Shown piece after piece: positions 15,539-23,488 of a stretch of DNA of 32,071 bases; the first letter of the stretch is position 1; each line of letters starts with the position of its first letter. The position numbers were made by a program, and so were the translations under genes. Source of the DNA: UBA1756 sp045130235. GTDB lineage: Bacteria; Bacteroidota; Bacteroidia; Bacteroidales; WCHB1-69. The notes beneath the pieces are model-generated. The model was not told the origin of the DNA. It worked only from the letters and a program-made list of their open reading frames with translations, and did not search any database. The stretch spans positions 1 through 32,071 of the forward strand of contig JBGUPJ010000012.1 of NCBI GenBank assembly GCA_045130235.1, written 5' to 3'.

Positions 15539-16228
15539 TCACCAGCAGAGCAGCAGCAGGTCGCGCCACGGGATGTCGTGCCGCTCGCCGATGTCGTGGC
15601 GGGTGAGGATGCCCCTGTAGCAGTATATGGCCTGCATCAGCACAGGATTCTCTTGTAGGGCGTATCGCATTTCGCTGTTGAAAATCAGGGGGAAGATTAG
15701 CGACAGCACCAGGTCGCCCAGTGCGTTGCAGGCGGCATAGGGGCCTCCCTCCACCTGGAGAATATCTTGCAGCAGTTCACCATCTTCCACATTATGGACC
15801 AAGCGTAACGAGAGGGCGGTGATGTTTTTTTTGTGGAGGATGGCCAAATGCTCAGGGGTAATGTCGGCAAGGGGAATGGAGGTAATAAGTATCTGATTGT
15901 CTTTTAGTTGATTGAGCTCTTCTACGCTAAATGGACGAAGGCTGATGAGGATGTCGGACTTCTGGAATACGTATTGGGAATCGTCTTCGATGAGGGCGCC
16001 GGCATCGGCGTAGTCGAGGTCGAGGAAGTCAGCTCCTTTGCCCACACCGCGTTGGATGCGTACGGGCACATGATTTTCCACGAGGGTTTCCACCGAATAA
16101 GGTGGGATGACGACCTCTTTGCGGGGCGTGAGGGAGTTGCCCTTGAGGATGCCGACGGCGAAACTATGCTGTGTGGTGGTCTCACCTACCGCCTCCATCT
16201 GTGTCGCATGTTCGAAATCCTCTTTCAT
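15539..16228 (-). CDS. Alanine dehydrogenase/PNT-family relative lacking the NAD-binding domain
   Basis: The 229-residue product begins like the substrate domain of alanine dehydrogenase/transhydrogenase (PRKEVVIPPYSVETLVEN, QRGVGKGADFLDLDYADAGA, then SDILISLRPFSVEELNQLKD). After about residue 150 it does not enter a Rossmann fold: no GxGxxG is present. It passes instead through a helical stretch (GGPYAACNALGDLVLSLIFP) to a tail, VLMQAIYCYRGILTRHDIGE, that resembles the C-terminal end of Bacteroidetes alanine dehydrogenases. In the known enzyme the catalytic domain is split around the NAD domain, so this looks like both halves joined with the middle removed. The frame is intact. Oxidation of alanine with NAD is unlikely. 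It starts 12 bases after tsaE and is probably co-transcribed with it. Confidence 0.75.
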   Translation of the reverse strand: MKEDFEHATQMEAVGETTTQHSFAVGILKGNSLTPRKEVVIPPYSVETLVENHVPVRIQRGVGKGADFLDLDYADAGALIEDDSQYVFQKSDILISLRPFSVEELNQLKDNQILITSIPLADITPEHLAILHKKNITALSLRLVHNVEDGELLQDILQVEGGPYAACNALGDLVLSLIFPLIFNSEMRYALQENPVLMQAIYCYRGILTRHDIGERHDIPWRDLLLLCW

Positions 16229-16240
16229 GGATAGTGAATT

Positions 16241-16660
16241 TTAGTCGGAAAAGGTCTCGAAGGTTCGCGATTGCTCCCCGTTGACGATAATTTTTATCTT
16301 GACGAAATCGGGCTGAATCAGTTCTGCCACATTCTCTGGCCATTCCAGGAAGCAGTAGTTTCCGCTATAAAGATAATCTTCAGTACCAATCTCGTAGGCG
16401 TCGGCGAGCTTTTCAATGCGGTAAAAGTCAAAGTGATAGATGCTGTCGCCATCGCTGGTAAGGTATTCATTCACAATGGCAAAGGTAGGACTCGAGGTGG
16501 TGTCTTCCACACCCAATTCATGACAAATTTCTTTGATAAACGTGGTTTTCCCCGCTCCCATCTCTCCATAAAAGCAGAACACACGGTCGTTGGGAAACTC
16601 TTGCAACAATGTCTTCGCTACAGTGGGCAGCTCTTCTTCGGAATGGATAGTGATTCTCAT
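16241..16660 (-). CDS. tsaE: tRNA threonylcarbamoyladenosine biosynthesis ATPase TsaE
   Basis: The 139-residue P-loop protein of the t6A37 tRNA-modification machinery acts with TsaB and TsaD. Walker A is GEMGAGKTT (32-40), followed by SSPTFAIVNEY (56-66), HFDFYRI (76-82) and FLEWPE (104-109), all hallmark TsaE motifs. The frame continues upstream to a TTG at 16681, but that codon is part of the -7 element at 16679-16686, so ATG 16660 is the start. It is the first gene of a two-gene leftward operon with the alanine-dehydrogenase relative. TsaB and TsaD are not in this window. Confidence 0.95.
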   Translation of the reverse strand: MRITIHSEEELPTVAKTLLQEFPNDRVFCFYGEMGAGKTTFIKEICHELGVEDTTSSPTFAIVNEYLTSDGDSIYHFDFYRIEKLADAYEIGTEDYLYSGNYCFLEWPENVAELIQPDFVKIKIIVNGEQSRTFETFSD

Positions 16661-16678
16661 ATCTTTTATAAAAGCGTG

Positions 16679-16686
16679 CAAAGATA
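16679..16686 (-). promoter_or_regulatory. -7 element of the tsaE promoter
   Basis: TATCTTTG on the minus strand, about 19 bases upstream of the tsaE ATG. The implied leader is very short. No clear -33 TTG is visible. Confidence 0.55.
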
Positions 16687-16813
16687 CAACTTTTTTAGAA
16701 ATATAAGAAAACAGCTATCCCCTAAACACGAGATTGCAAGCAGATATTTTTTCTTCCCCACACACGAAAAGACAAAAAATATCGTTGTTTTGTTACACCA
16801 AATAGGCTAATGC

Positions 16814-17527
16814 ATGACCGACCTTATTGATTCTCTCGATATCACCACCAAAAAAGCGCTTGCCGAATACCTCCGTGAGTTTGTGATGGAGGAACGTAAC
16901 GAGCGTCTGCTCAGTGTGTTAAAAAACAGAACGCGCCACTTCACCGTGGTGTTGGAAGACCTGTACCAAACCCAGAACATCAGTGCGGTGATGCGCACCT
17001 GCGAGTGCTATGGCGTGCAGGACATCCACATCATTGAGAATGAAAACGAGTTCACCACGCACAGCGCCATCACGATGGGGGCCGACAAGTGGCTGACCAT
17101 CAGCAACTACAAGCGTTGCGAAGGCAATGTGCGGCAGTGTGCCGACCGTCTGCACGCCGCCGGCTACACCCTCGTGGCCACCCTGCCCGCCGAGAACAGC
17201 GTCTTCATCGAAGACCTCCCCATCGACCAGAAAACCGCCTTCTTCTTCGGCACCGAGCTCACCGGTCTCTCCGACGAGGCCAAGGCCGTGTGCGACCGCG
17301 CTGTCAAGATTCCGATGTACGGCTTCACCGAGAGTTTCAACATCTCCAACTCCGTGGCCATCCTCATCTCCAACGTCATCGAACGCCTCCACCGTTCCAC
17401 CGTGGAGTGGCACCTCAGCGAGGACGAGCAGACCGAGATCTACTTCGACTGGCTCCGCAAGTCGGCCCGCTCCGCCGATGAACTTATCGACCGTTACCTC
17501 ACCACCCATCCATCCATCACAAAATAA
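16814..17527 (+). CDS. trmH: SpoU-family tRNA/rRNA 2'-O-methyltransferase, TrmH-like
   Basis: The 237-residue SPOUT-class enzyme has all three SpoU motifs: motif 1 TQNISAVMRTCE (53-64), motif 2 FFFGTELTGLS (143-153) and motif 3 IPMYGFTESFNISNSVAI (166-183), which form the SAM-binding trefoil knot. An N-terminal helical extension and a C-terminal helical tail fit TrmH, which methylates G18 in tRNA D-loops. A different RNA target cannot be excluded from sequence alone. It is divergent from tsaE and ends 5 bases before the PorV2-like gene, indicating co-transcription. TATCGTTG at about 16779 is a one-mismatch promoter candidate. Confidence 0.9.
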   Translation: MTDLIDSLDITTKKALAEYLREFVMEERNERLLSVLKNRTRHFTVVLEDLYQTQNISAVMRTCECYGVQDIHIIENENEFTTHSAITMGADKWLTISNYKRCEGNVRQCADRLHAAGYTLVATLPAENSVFIEDLPIDQKTAFFFGTELTGLSDEAKAVCDRAVKIPMYGFTESFNISNSVAILISNVIERLHRSTVEWHLSEDEQTEIYFDWLRKSARSADELIDRYLTTHPSITK

Positions 17528-17532
17528 ACCTA

Positions 17533-18630
17533 ATGAAAAGAGTTGTCCTCACCCTTCTTGCCGCCGCCTTCGCGCTGTCCACCTTCGGCCAAACCGCCAA
17601 GTACAGCAACGAGTTTCTGTCGCTCGGCATCGGGGCCCGCGGACTGGGGATGAGCAACACCATGACCTCCATCGCCAACGATGTCACCGCCGCCTACTGG
17701 AATCCCGCCTGCCTCTCGGTGATGGAAAAGAACTACGAGTTGGGGGTGATGCACGCCGAGTATTTCGCCAGCATCGCCAAATACGACTACATCGGCGTGG
17801 CCGCCCGCATCGACTCGCAATCGACCGTCGGTTTCTCGTGGATTCGCTTCGGCGTGGACAATATTATGAACACTACCGAATTGATTGATAATCAAGGAAA
17901 TGTAGATTACTCTAAAATCTCCTACTTCTCCTCTGCCGACAATGCGTTCCTGCTCACCTATGCCCATAACTTCAAGCAGGTGAAGGGATTGTCGCTGGGT
18001 GGGAACGTCAAGATTCTGCACCGCCGCATCGGTGATTTCGCCAACGCGTGGGGCTTTGGCATCGATGTGGGGTTGCACTACACCAACCGTGGGTGGAACG
18101 CCGGACTGCTGTTGCGCGACGCCACCTCCACCTTCAACGCGTGGAGCTACCACCTCAGCGACCGTGTCATCGAGGTGTTCCAACAAACCGGCAACGAGAT
18201 TCCCACCAACCAGCTCGAACTCACCGTGCCGAAACTCATCCTCGGCGGCGGCAAGTATGTGGAGCTCGGCAAAGGCTTCAACGCCACCTTCGCCCTCGAC
18301 TTCGACTTCACCTTCGACGGCAACCGCCACAGCCTTATCCACAGCAAGGCGCTCTGCATCGACCCGCATTTCGGCATGGAGTTCGCCTACAAGAAAATCG
18401 TGGCCATCCGCGCTGGCATCGGCAACCTGCAGCAGGAACCCGACTTTGAAGGCAAGAAGAAAACCACCTTGCAGATCAACCTCGGTATCGGCGTGTGTAT
18501 CAAGAATATCGTCTTCATCGACTACGCCCTTACCGACATTGGCGACCTCTCCATCGCCCAGTATTCGCATATCTTCTCGCTGAAGGTGGGACTTGACAGT
18601 TTCAAGCGAAAACCAAAGGTAGTGGAGTAG
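17533..18630 (+). CDS. PorV/PorQ-family outer-membrane protein, PorV2-like
   Basis: The 365-residue protein has a signal peptide (residues 1-19, ending STFG) followed by YSNEFLSLGIGARGLGMSNT and then NDVTAAYWNPACLSVM, the signature start of the PorV/PorQ family. The N-X-D-x-x-[AG]-x-x-WNPA pattern marks the FadL-like barrel group. The rest is beta-barrel-like, ending SHIFSLKVGLDSF. It is closer to the family often named PorV2 than to PorV itself (10610-11857), which has the TAVPFL-IxPDSR block instead. The function of PorV2 is not established; a role in type IX sorting is assumed from the family. It starts 5 bases after trmH and is followed 24 bases later by lpxB. Confidence 0.82.
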   Translation: MKRVVLTLLAAAFALSTFGQTAKYSNEFLSLGIGARGLGMSNTMTSIANDVTAAYWNPACLSVMEKNYELGVMHAEYFASIAKYDYIGVAARIDSQSTVGFSWIRFGVDNIMNTTELIDNQGNVDYSKISYFSSADNAFLLTYAHNFKQVKGLSLGGNVKILHRRIGDFANAWGFGIDVGLHYTNRGWNAGLLLRDATSTFNAWSYHLSDRVIEVFQQTGNEIPTNQLELTVPKLILGGGKYVELGKGFNATFALDFDFTFDGNRHSLIHSKALCIDPHFGMEFAYKKIVAIRAGIGNLQQEPDFEGKKKTTLQINLGIGVCIKNIVFIDYALTDIGDLSIAQYSHIFSLKVGLDSFKRKPKVVE

Positions 18631-18654
18631 CCTATCAATTGTAAAAATCTGAAA

Positions 18655-19809
18655 ATGAAATACTACGTCATTGCCGGGGAGGCGTCCGGCGACCTGCACG
18701 CCTCGAACCTGATGCGCGAAATCAACCGGCTGGACCCCGCCGCCAAGTACCGCTGCTGGGGCGGCGACCTGATGGAGTCACAGGGCGGCACCATCGTCAA
18801 GCACTACCGCGACCTCGCCTTCATGGGCTTCTGGGAAGTGGCCACCCACCTGCGCATCATCCTGAAAAACATTGCTTTCTGCAAACAAGATATTCTTGAT
18901 TACCAGCCTGATATCATCATCATGGTGGATTATCCCGGCTTCAACTTGCGCATTGCGGAGTGGGCAAAACAGCAAGGTTTCAAAATCATCTATTATATAT
19001 CTCCCCAAATCTGGGCGTGGAAAACGGGGCGTGTGCACAAGATCAAGCGCACCTGCGACCATGTGATGCCGATTCTGCCGTTCGAGAAGGAGTTTTACGC
19101 CCGCTACGGCTACACTGCCGACTATGTGGGGCATCCGCTGCTCGACGCCATCGGTCCCGACCTGCGCGACAGCGAGCCTGTACGCAACTTCCGCACTATC
19201 AACGGCTTGGACGAGCGTCCCATCATCGCCATCCTGCCCGGCAGCCGCAAGCAGGAAATCACCAAGATACTGCCTGTGATGTTGGAGATTGTGGATGACT
19301 TCCCGGAGTACCAGTTTGTGGTCTCCACCGTGAAGTGGCTGCCCGAGAAGCTGTATGCCGACATCTTGCGGGGCCACAACGTGAAATGCGCGTTGTCGCA
19401 AACCTACCCGCTGGTGCTGAACGCCGAGGCCGCCGTGGTGACCTCCGGCACCGCCACGCTCGAAACGGCCATACTCGGCACGCGGCAGGTGGTGTGCTAC
19501 AAGACCAGCGGCCTGTCGTACCAGATTGCCAAGGCGGTGGCGAAAGACACCATCCAATACATCTCGCTGGTGAACCTCGTGCTCGACAAGCCGGCGGTGA
19601 CCGAGCTCATCCAGCACGACCTCACCCACCCGAAACTGCGCGCGGAGGTGGAGAAACTGCTGCACGATGAGGCCACACGGCAGAGAATCTCCGACGACTA
19701 TCGCGAACTTCTTGGCCGGCTCGGCGGGCGGGGCGCATCAGCGCGGGCAGCAGAAATTGTGGTAGATTGTGCGAAAAATGGCACCACCAACATCATCAAA
19801 GAAGCGTAA
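18655..19809 (+). CDS. lpxB: Lipid-A-disaccharide synthase
   Basis: The 384-residue GT19 glycosyltransferase joins UDP-diacylglucosamine and lipid X to form the lipid A disaccharide at the inner membrane. Typical features: YYVIAGEASGDLHASNLM (3-20), the GGDLMESQG loop, AFMGFWEVATHL (about 55-66), the DYPGFNLRIAEWAKQQG segment, YYISPQIWAWKTGRV (about 115-129) and the C-terminal donor-binding VTSGTATLETAILG (about 260-273). Length matches the family. It is the last gene of a trmH-PorV2-lpxB run. The stop is 135 bases before tRNA-Asp. The gene confirms a lipopolysaccharide-bearing outer membrane. Confidence 0.95.
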   Translation: MKYYVIAGEASGDLHASNLMREINRLDPAAKYRCWGGDLMESQGGTIVKHYRDLAFMGFWEVATHLRIILKNIAFCKQDILDYQPDIIIMVDYPGFNLRIAEWAKQQGFKIIYYISPQIWAWKTGRVHKIKRTCDHVMPILPFEKEFYARYGYTADYVGHPLLDAIGPDLRDSEPVRNFRTINGLDERPIIAILPGSRKQEITKILPVMLEIVDDFPEYQFVVSTVKWLPEKLYADILRGHNVKCALSQTYPLVLNAEAAVVTSGTATLETAILGTRQVVCYKTSGLSYQIAKAVAKDTIQYISLVNLVLDKPAVTELIQHDLTHPKLRAEVEKLLHDEATRQRISDDYRELLGRLGGRGASARAAEIVVDCAKNGTTNIIKEA

Positions 19810-19893
19810 ATTTCATCATTTCATCAACTATTTTTATTATAAATAATTGATTTTTAATAAAATATAAAATATTGATTTTTTTTGAAAAAACGC

Positions 19894-19923
19894 TTGCTAA
19901 CTTACAAAAAAGCTGTATTTTTG
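19894..19923 (+). promoter_or_regulatory. Promoter of tRNA-Asp
   Basis: TTG (19894-19896), 19 bases, then TATTTTTG (19916-19923): a near-ideal Bacteroidetes promoter 21 bases upstream of the mature tRNA 5' end. Confidence 0.75.
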
Positions 19924-19944
19924 CATCCTCGAAATGAGACAACA

Positions 19945-20019
19945 GGGCCGGTAGTTCAGTTTGGTTAGAATACATGCCTGTCACGCATGGGGTCGCGAGT
20001 TCGAGCCTCGTCCGGCCCG
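19945..20019 (+). tRNA. tRNA-Asp (GTC)
   Basis: The 75-base cloverleaf has acceptor strands GGGCCGG (19945-19951) and CCGGCCC (20012-20018) with discriminator G. The D-arm contains AGTTTGGTTA. The anticodon stem CATGC/GCATG encloses the loop CTGTCAC with anticodon GTC, and the T-arm is GCGAG-TTCGAGC-CTCGT. The 3' CCA is not encoded. Confidence 0.96.
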
Positions 20020-20024
20020 CCCTG

Positions 20025-20054
20025 AAAAGAAGACTTCAAAGGTCTTCTTTTTTT
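20025..20054 (+). terminator. Terminator of tRNA-Asp
   Basis: AAAAGAAGAC (20025-20034) and GTCTTCTTTT (20042-20051) form a 10-bp stem with a 7-base loop, followed by further T residues. It starts 6 bases after the tRNA. Confidence 0.85.
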
Positions 20055-20073
20055 GTTTATAGGATTTTGCAGA

Positions 20074-20370
20074 ATGAAAGTAAAGATTACCGTCATACGG
20101 AAAGCCAACTACCTTGATTTGCAGGAACGATTCGAGAACCCCATCGAGCATGCTTGCGACGTGCGGGAGGGCCAGGTGTGGATTTCGGAAAACGGCAAGC
20201 GCCCCGACGGTCTGTGCGAGAGCGCATGGGAGTCGATGCGGTGGTTTGTGCAGCAGCTGGCGGCCGGACACGGCAACTTTTACGACGGCTGGATGAAGAA
20301 TCCCCGATCGGCCATGATCAGCTGCAACGACGGTTTCCGACCCGTGAGTTTCTACCTCGAGAGCCTTTAA
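20074..20370 (+). CDS. TIGR04076-like small protein of unknown function
   Basis: The 98-residue protein starts MKVKITVIRKANYLDLQERF and has segments typical of the TIGR04076 family: an EGQVWISENGKRPDGLCESAW block (about 29-49), a G-x-x-NFYDGW segment near residue 66-72, a short A-M-I-S-C-N-D-G-F-RPVSFYLE end. The function of the family is unknown; it is soluble and without signal peptide. The frame extends upstream to 20053, inside the tRNA terminator, but ATG 20074 with MKVKITVI matches the family start. No separate promoter is clear, and the start is 19 bases past the tRNA terminator, so expression may depend on read-through or on a weak box GGATTTTG just upstream. Confidence 0.75.
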   Translation: MKVKITVIRKANYLDLQERFENPIEHACDVREGQVWISENGKRPDGLCESAWESMRWFVQQLAAGHGNFYDGWMKNPRSAMISCNDGFRPVSFYLESL

Positions 20371-20423
20371 CCCCCATCAATAAAACAAAATTACTTTTGT
20401 TTCCCCAGTTCCGTTTTTTTGAG

Positions 20424-20431
20424 TATCTTTG
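20424..20431 (+). promoter_or_regulatory. -7 element of the lysS promoter
   Basis: TATCTTTG, 27 bases upstream of the lysS ATG. TTTTG lies 24 bases further up, longer than the usual spacing for a -33 element. The upstream TTG start of the longer frame at 20429 falls inside this box. Confidence 0.55.
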
Positions 20432-20458
20432 CAGCCGAATTTTAAGACCTATTCTATT

Positions 20459-21982
20459 ATGGCAGAATTATCAGAGCAAGAAGTAATTAGAAGAAAAAAA
20501 TTAGACGATTTCACCCAGTTGGGCATCAACGCATACCCCGCTCCTCTCTTCGAGGTGAATGCCAATTCGAAAGAAATCCTTGAAAAATACCCGACCGACA
20601 ACTCCCTTTTCCAGAACGTGAGCCTCGCCGGCCGTATCATGAGCCAACGCATCATGGGCGCCGTTTCCTTCTACGAACTCCAGGATGCCGTCGGCAGAAT
20701 CCAGATCTACGTCAAACGCGACGAGATTTGCCCCGGCGAAGACAAAACGATGTACAACTCCATCTTCAAGAAATTGGACATCGGCGACATCATCGGCGTG
20801 AAAGGCTTCGTGTTCACCACGCAGACCGGTGCCATCAGCATCCATGTCAAGGAGTACACCCTGCTCTGCAAATCCATCCGTCCCCTTCCCATCGTGAAGG
20901 AAAAAGACGGCACCACCTACGACGCCTTCTCCGATCCCGAACAACGCTACCGCCAGCGCTATCTCGACCTCATTGTCAACCCGCAGGTGAAAGAAACCTT
21001 CATCAAGCGCACCAAACTGGTGAACACCATGCGTAATTTCTTGAATGACAAGGGTTATCTCGAAGTGGAAACCCCCATCCTGCAACCCCTCTACGGCGGC
21101 GCTGCGGCTCGTCCCTTCAAAACCCACCACAATACCCTCGACATGACGCTCTACCTCCGTATCGCGGATGAGCTTTATCTGAAGAAACTCATCGTGGGCG
21201 GCTTCGACGGCGTGTACGAGTTCTCGAAAGACTTCCGCAATGAGGGCATGGACCGCTTCCACAACCCTGAATTCACCCAGATGGAGCTTTATGTGGCCTA
21301 TAAAGATTATGAATGGATGATGAATTTGGTGGAAGAGATGGTCGAAGCCGTGGCCATCGCGCTGCACGGCACCACCCAGATTCAGGTGGGCGAGAACATT
21401 ATCGACTTCAAACGTCCGTGGAAACGCTACACCATGTTCGAGGCCATCGAGCATTTCACCGGCACCGATGTCTCCAACATGAACGAACAGGAGCTCGCCG
21501 CCTTCGCCAAGAGCGTGGGAGTGAATGTAGATAGCACCATGGGCAAGGGCAAGCTCATCGACGAGATTTTCGGCGAGACCGCCGAGTCGAAGCTCATCCA
21601 GCCCACCTTCATCTACGACTACCCCGTCGAGATGTCGCCCCTCACCAAGATGCACCGCACCAAGCCCGGCATGACCGAGCGCTTCGAGGCCATCTGCAAC
21701 GGCAAGGAGCTGTGCAACGCCTACTCCGAGCTCAACGACCCCATCGACCAGCGCAAACGTTTCGAGGCCCAGCTCGAACTTGGCAAACGCGGCGACACCG
21801 AGTCGATGGTGCTGGATGAGGACTTCCTCCGCGCCCTTGAGTTCGGTATGCCCCCCACCGCAGGTCTCGGCATCGGCATCGACCGTCTCGCCATGATCAT
21901 GACCAACTCCGCCTCCATCCAGGATGTGCTTCTCTTCCCGCAGATGAAACCCGAAAAACGAGAGGAGAAAAAAGAGGAATAG
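20459..21982 (+). CDS. lysS: Lysyl-tRNA synthetase, class II
   Basis: The 507-residue cytoplasmic enzyme charges tRNA-Lys. It has an N-terminal OB-fold anticodon-binding domain (about 50-165, with VSLAGRIMSQRIMGAVSFYE) followed by the class II catalytic core. Motif 1 lies around YLEVETPILQPLYGGAAARP, motif 2 is FRNEGMDRFHNPEFTQMELY and motif 3 is GLGIGIDRLAMIMTNSASIQ then DVLLFP. Length is normal for the bacterial LysRS. The longer frame begins at a TTG in the promoter, so ATG 20459 (MAELSEQEV) is the start. The stop is 21 bases before the mechanosensitive-channel gene, so the two are probably co-transcribed. Confidence 0.96.
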   Translation: MAELSEQEVIRRKKLDDFTQLGINAYPAPLFEVNANSKEILEKYPTDNSLFQNVSLAGRIMSQRIMGAVSFYELQDAVGRIQIYVKRDEICPGEDKTMYNSIFKKLDIGDIIGVKGFVFTTQTGAISIHVKEYTLLCKSIRPLPIVKEKDGTTYDAFSDPEQRYRQRYLDLIVNPQVKETFIKRTKLVNTMRNFLNDKGYLEVETPILQPLYGGAAARPFKTHHNTLDMTLYLRIADELYLKKLIVGGFDGVYEFSKDFRNEGMDRFHNPEFTQMELYVAYKDYEWMMNLVEEMVEAVAIALHGTTQIQVGENIIDFKRPWKRYTMFEAIEHFTGTDVSNMNEQELAAFAKSVGVNVDSTMGKGKLIDEIFGETAESKLIQPTFIYDYPVEMSPLTKMHRTKPGMTERFEAICNGKELCNAYSELNDPIDQRKRFEAQLELGKRGDTESMVLDEDFLRALEFGMPPTAGLGIGIDRLAMIMTNSASIQDVLLFPQMKPEKREEKKEE

Positions 21983-22003
21983 TCGTAACCTGTCGCAAAG
22001 ACC

Positions 22004-23254
22004 ATGTTCCAGTTTATCCGCATCTTCCTCAACGAGTTCTTCACCCAAAAACTCCATTTTCCGGAAAATTTGGGGAAATTCTTCACGTTGTTGATTATCC
22101 TTGCCGCCACGATCTTTATCGGAATGGTGGTGTATCAGCTGCTGCGGCTGCTTTTTGTCGGCTCGGCAAAGATCCGCCAAAAGCGCAAGCCCAACTACTG
22201 GCTGCAGGCCATGCTGGAGCAGAAATTCTTTGCCCGCATCTCCATGCTGCTGCCCGCATTCTTCATTTTCCGGTTGTCGGGCGAGGTTTTCGAGCCGGAG
22301 AGCATGAGTCTCGGTTTTTTTAAAGCAGTCATTAATATATATATAATAGTGATGCTGGTGCGCTGCATCAACTCCTTCCTTGACGTGGTGGAGGATGTGT
22401 CGGCGGTGAAACACAACCGCAAACCCATCAAAAGCTACCAGCAAGTCGTTAAGATTGTGCTGTGGGTGCTAGCCGTCATCCTTATCGCTTGCATCCTCGT
22501 CAACAAGTCGCCGGCGGGACTGATTGCCGGTATCGGTGCTTTCTCGGCCGTGCTGCTCCTCGTGTTTCAAGACACCATCACGGGCTTCGTCAACAGCATA
22601 CAACTCTCCTCCAACGACATGGTGCGCATCGGCGACTGGATCACCGACCCCAACGGACAAGCCAACGGCATCGTGGAGGAAGTGAACCTTATCGCAGTGA
22701 AGGTGCGCAACTTCGACAACTCGATTGTCACCGTGCCTATCAAGACCATGGTGGGCAGCGACATACAGAACTGGCGCGGCATGAGCGAGCGCAAAATCCG
22801 ACGCATCACCCGCTCTATCCACCTCGATGTGAACTCCATACAGCCCTGCACCCCCGAAATGTTGGATGAGTTCCGCAAGATTGACCTTGTGAGAGACTAC
22901 ATCGACCGCACGCAGGCTCTTATCGACAAAATCAACATTGATCGCAATCTCAGCAACCCCGTCATCCCCAATGCCGAATTCCAAACCAACCTTGGTGTGT
23001 TGAGGGCGTACATGGTGGCTTACTTGCAGCAGCATCCTATGGTAGATGAGACCGCCCTGCTGATGGTGCGCCACCGCGATCCCGACCAGAACGGGTTGCC
23101 GATGGAGCTGTACTGCTTTGTGCGCGCCACCGAGTGGCGGGCCTATGAAGATCTGCAGGCCGACATCTTCGACCACTTCTACGCCATCCTCCCTTACTTC
23201 CATCTCCGCGCCTTCCAGCGCACCTCCGATGTTCCAGCTCAAATAAATAATTGA
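22004..23254 (+). CDS. Mechanosensitive channel of the MscS family, YbdG-like
   Basis: The 416-residue inner-membrane protein has about five predicted transmembrane segments: about 27-50 (FFTLLIILAATIFIGMVVYQ), 77-92, 105-122, 147-165 and the pore-lining helix around 168-190 (AGLIAGIGAFSAVLLLVFQD). The pore helix is followed by TITGFVNSIQLSSNDMVRIG, the standard MscS transition into the cytoplasmic beta domain, with DWI and VEEVNLIAVKVRNFDNSIVT next. Length and architecture match E. coli YbdG (MscM), a channel that releases solutes on osmotic downshock, more than the shorter MscS. It is downstream of lysS by 21 bases. The identity of the gating stimulus is not visible. Confidence 0.9.
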   Translation: MFQFIRIFLNEFFTQKLHFPENLGKFFTLLIILAATIFIGMVVYQLLRLLFVGSAKIRQKRKPNYWLQAMLEQKFFARISMLLPAFFIFRLSGEVFEPESMSLGFFKAVINIYIIVMLVRCINSFLDVVEDVSAVKHNRKPIKSYQQVVKIVLWVLAVILIACILVNKSPAGLIAGIGAFSAVLLLVFQDTITGFVNSIQLSSNDMVRIGDWITDPNGQANGIVEEVNLIAVKVRNFDNSIVTVPIKTMVGSDIQNWRGMSERKIRRITRSIHLDVNSIQPCTPEMLDEFRKIDLVRDYIDRTQALIDKINIDRNLSNPVIPNAEFQTNLGVLRAYMVAYLQQHPMVDETALLMVRHRDPDQNGLPMELYCFVRATEWRAYEDLQADIFDHFYAILPYFHLRAFQRTSDVPAQINN

Positions 23255-23443
23255 TTATCAGCAATTCCAGCATTTCATCTCCATCGACAATAGAACTCAT
23301 CTCTTAAAAAAACCTAATAATCTCACAGCTTGTTAAACCCCTATCCCCCTGCGTTGTCTATCTCTCCAGTTTTCGCGAAAATATAAAAAAAGTTAAATAT
23401 GAAGAAAATTCAGCGAAATTTTCACCACAATTAAAAAATGTAG

Positions 23444-23451
23444 TATTTTTG
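23444..23451 (+). promoter_or_regulatory. -7 element upstream of the lipoprotein genes
   Basis: TATTTTTG, 37 bases upstream of the ATG at 23489. No -33 TTG at the expected spacing. The preceding 190 bases after the channel gene hold nothing recognisable. Confidence 0.55.
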
Positions 23452-23488
23452 CAGCATTAAAATTAATTATTAACCAAAATTCAAAACA

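Noticed and set aside
17530..18699. A leftward 389-codon frame antisense to the PorV2-like gene
   Set aside because: No motif is visible, and the frame mirrors the codon bias of the plus-strand barrel gene.
19945..20019. tRNA-Asp as a possible integration site
   Set aside because: I looked for a direct repeat of the tRNA 3' end elsewhere in the window and for an integrase gene and found neither.
20501..22444. A leftward open frame of 647 codons antisense to lysS and the channel gene
   Set aside because: It is a shadow created by the codon bias of GC-rich genes on the other strand. Its product is full of His, Glu and Leu runs, has no domain pattern, and both overlapped genes are certain.
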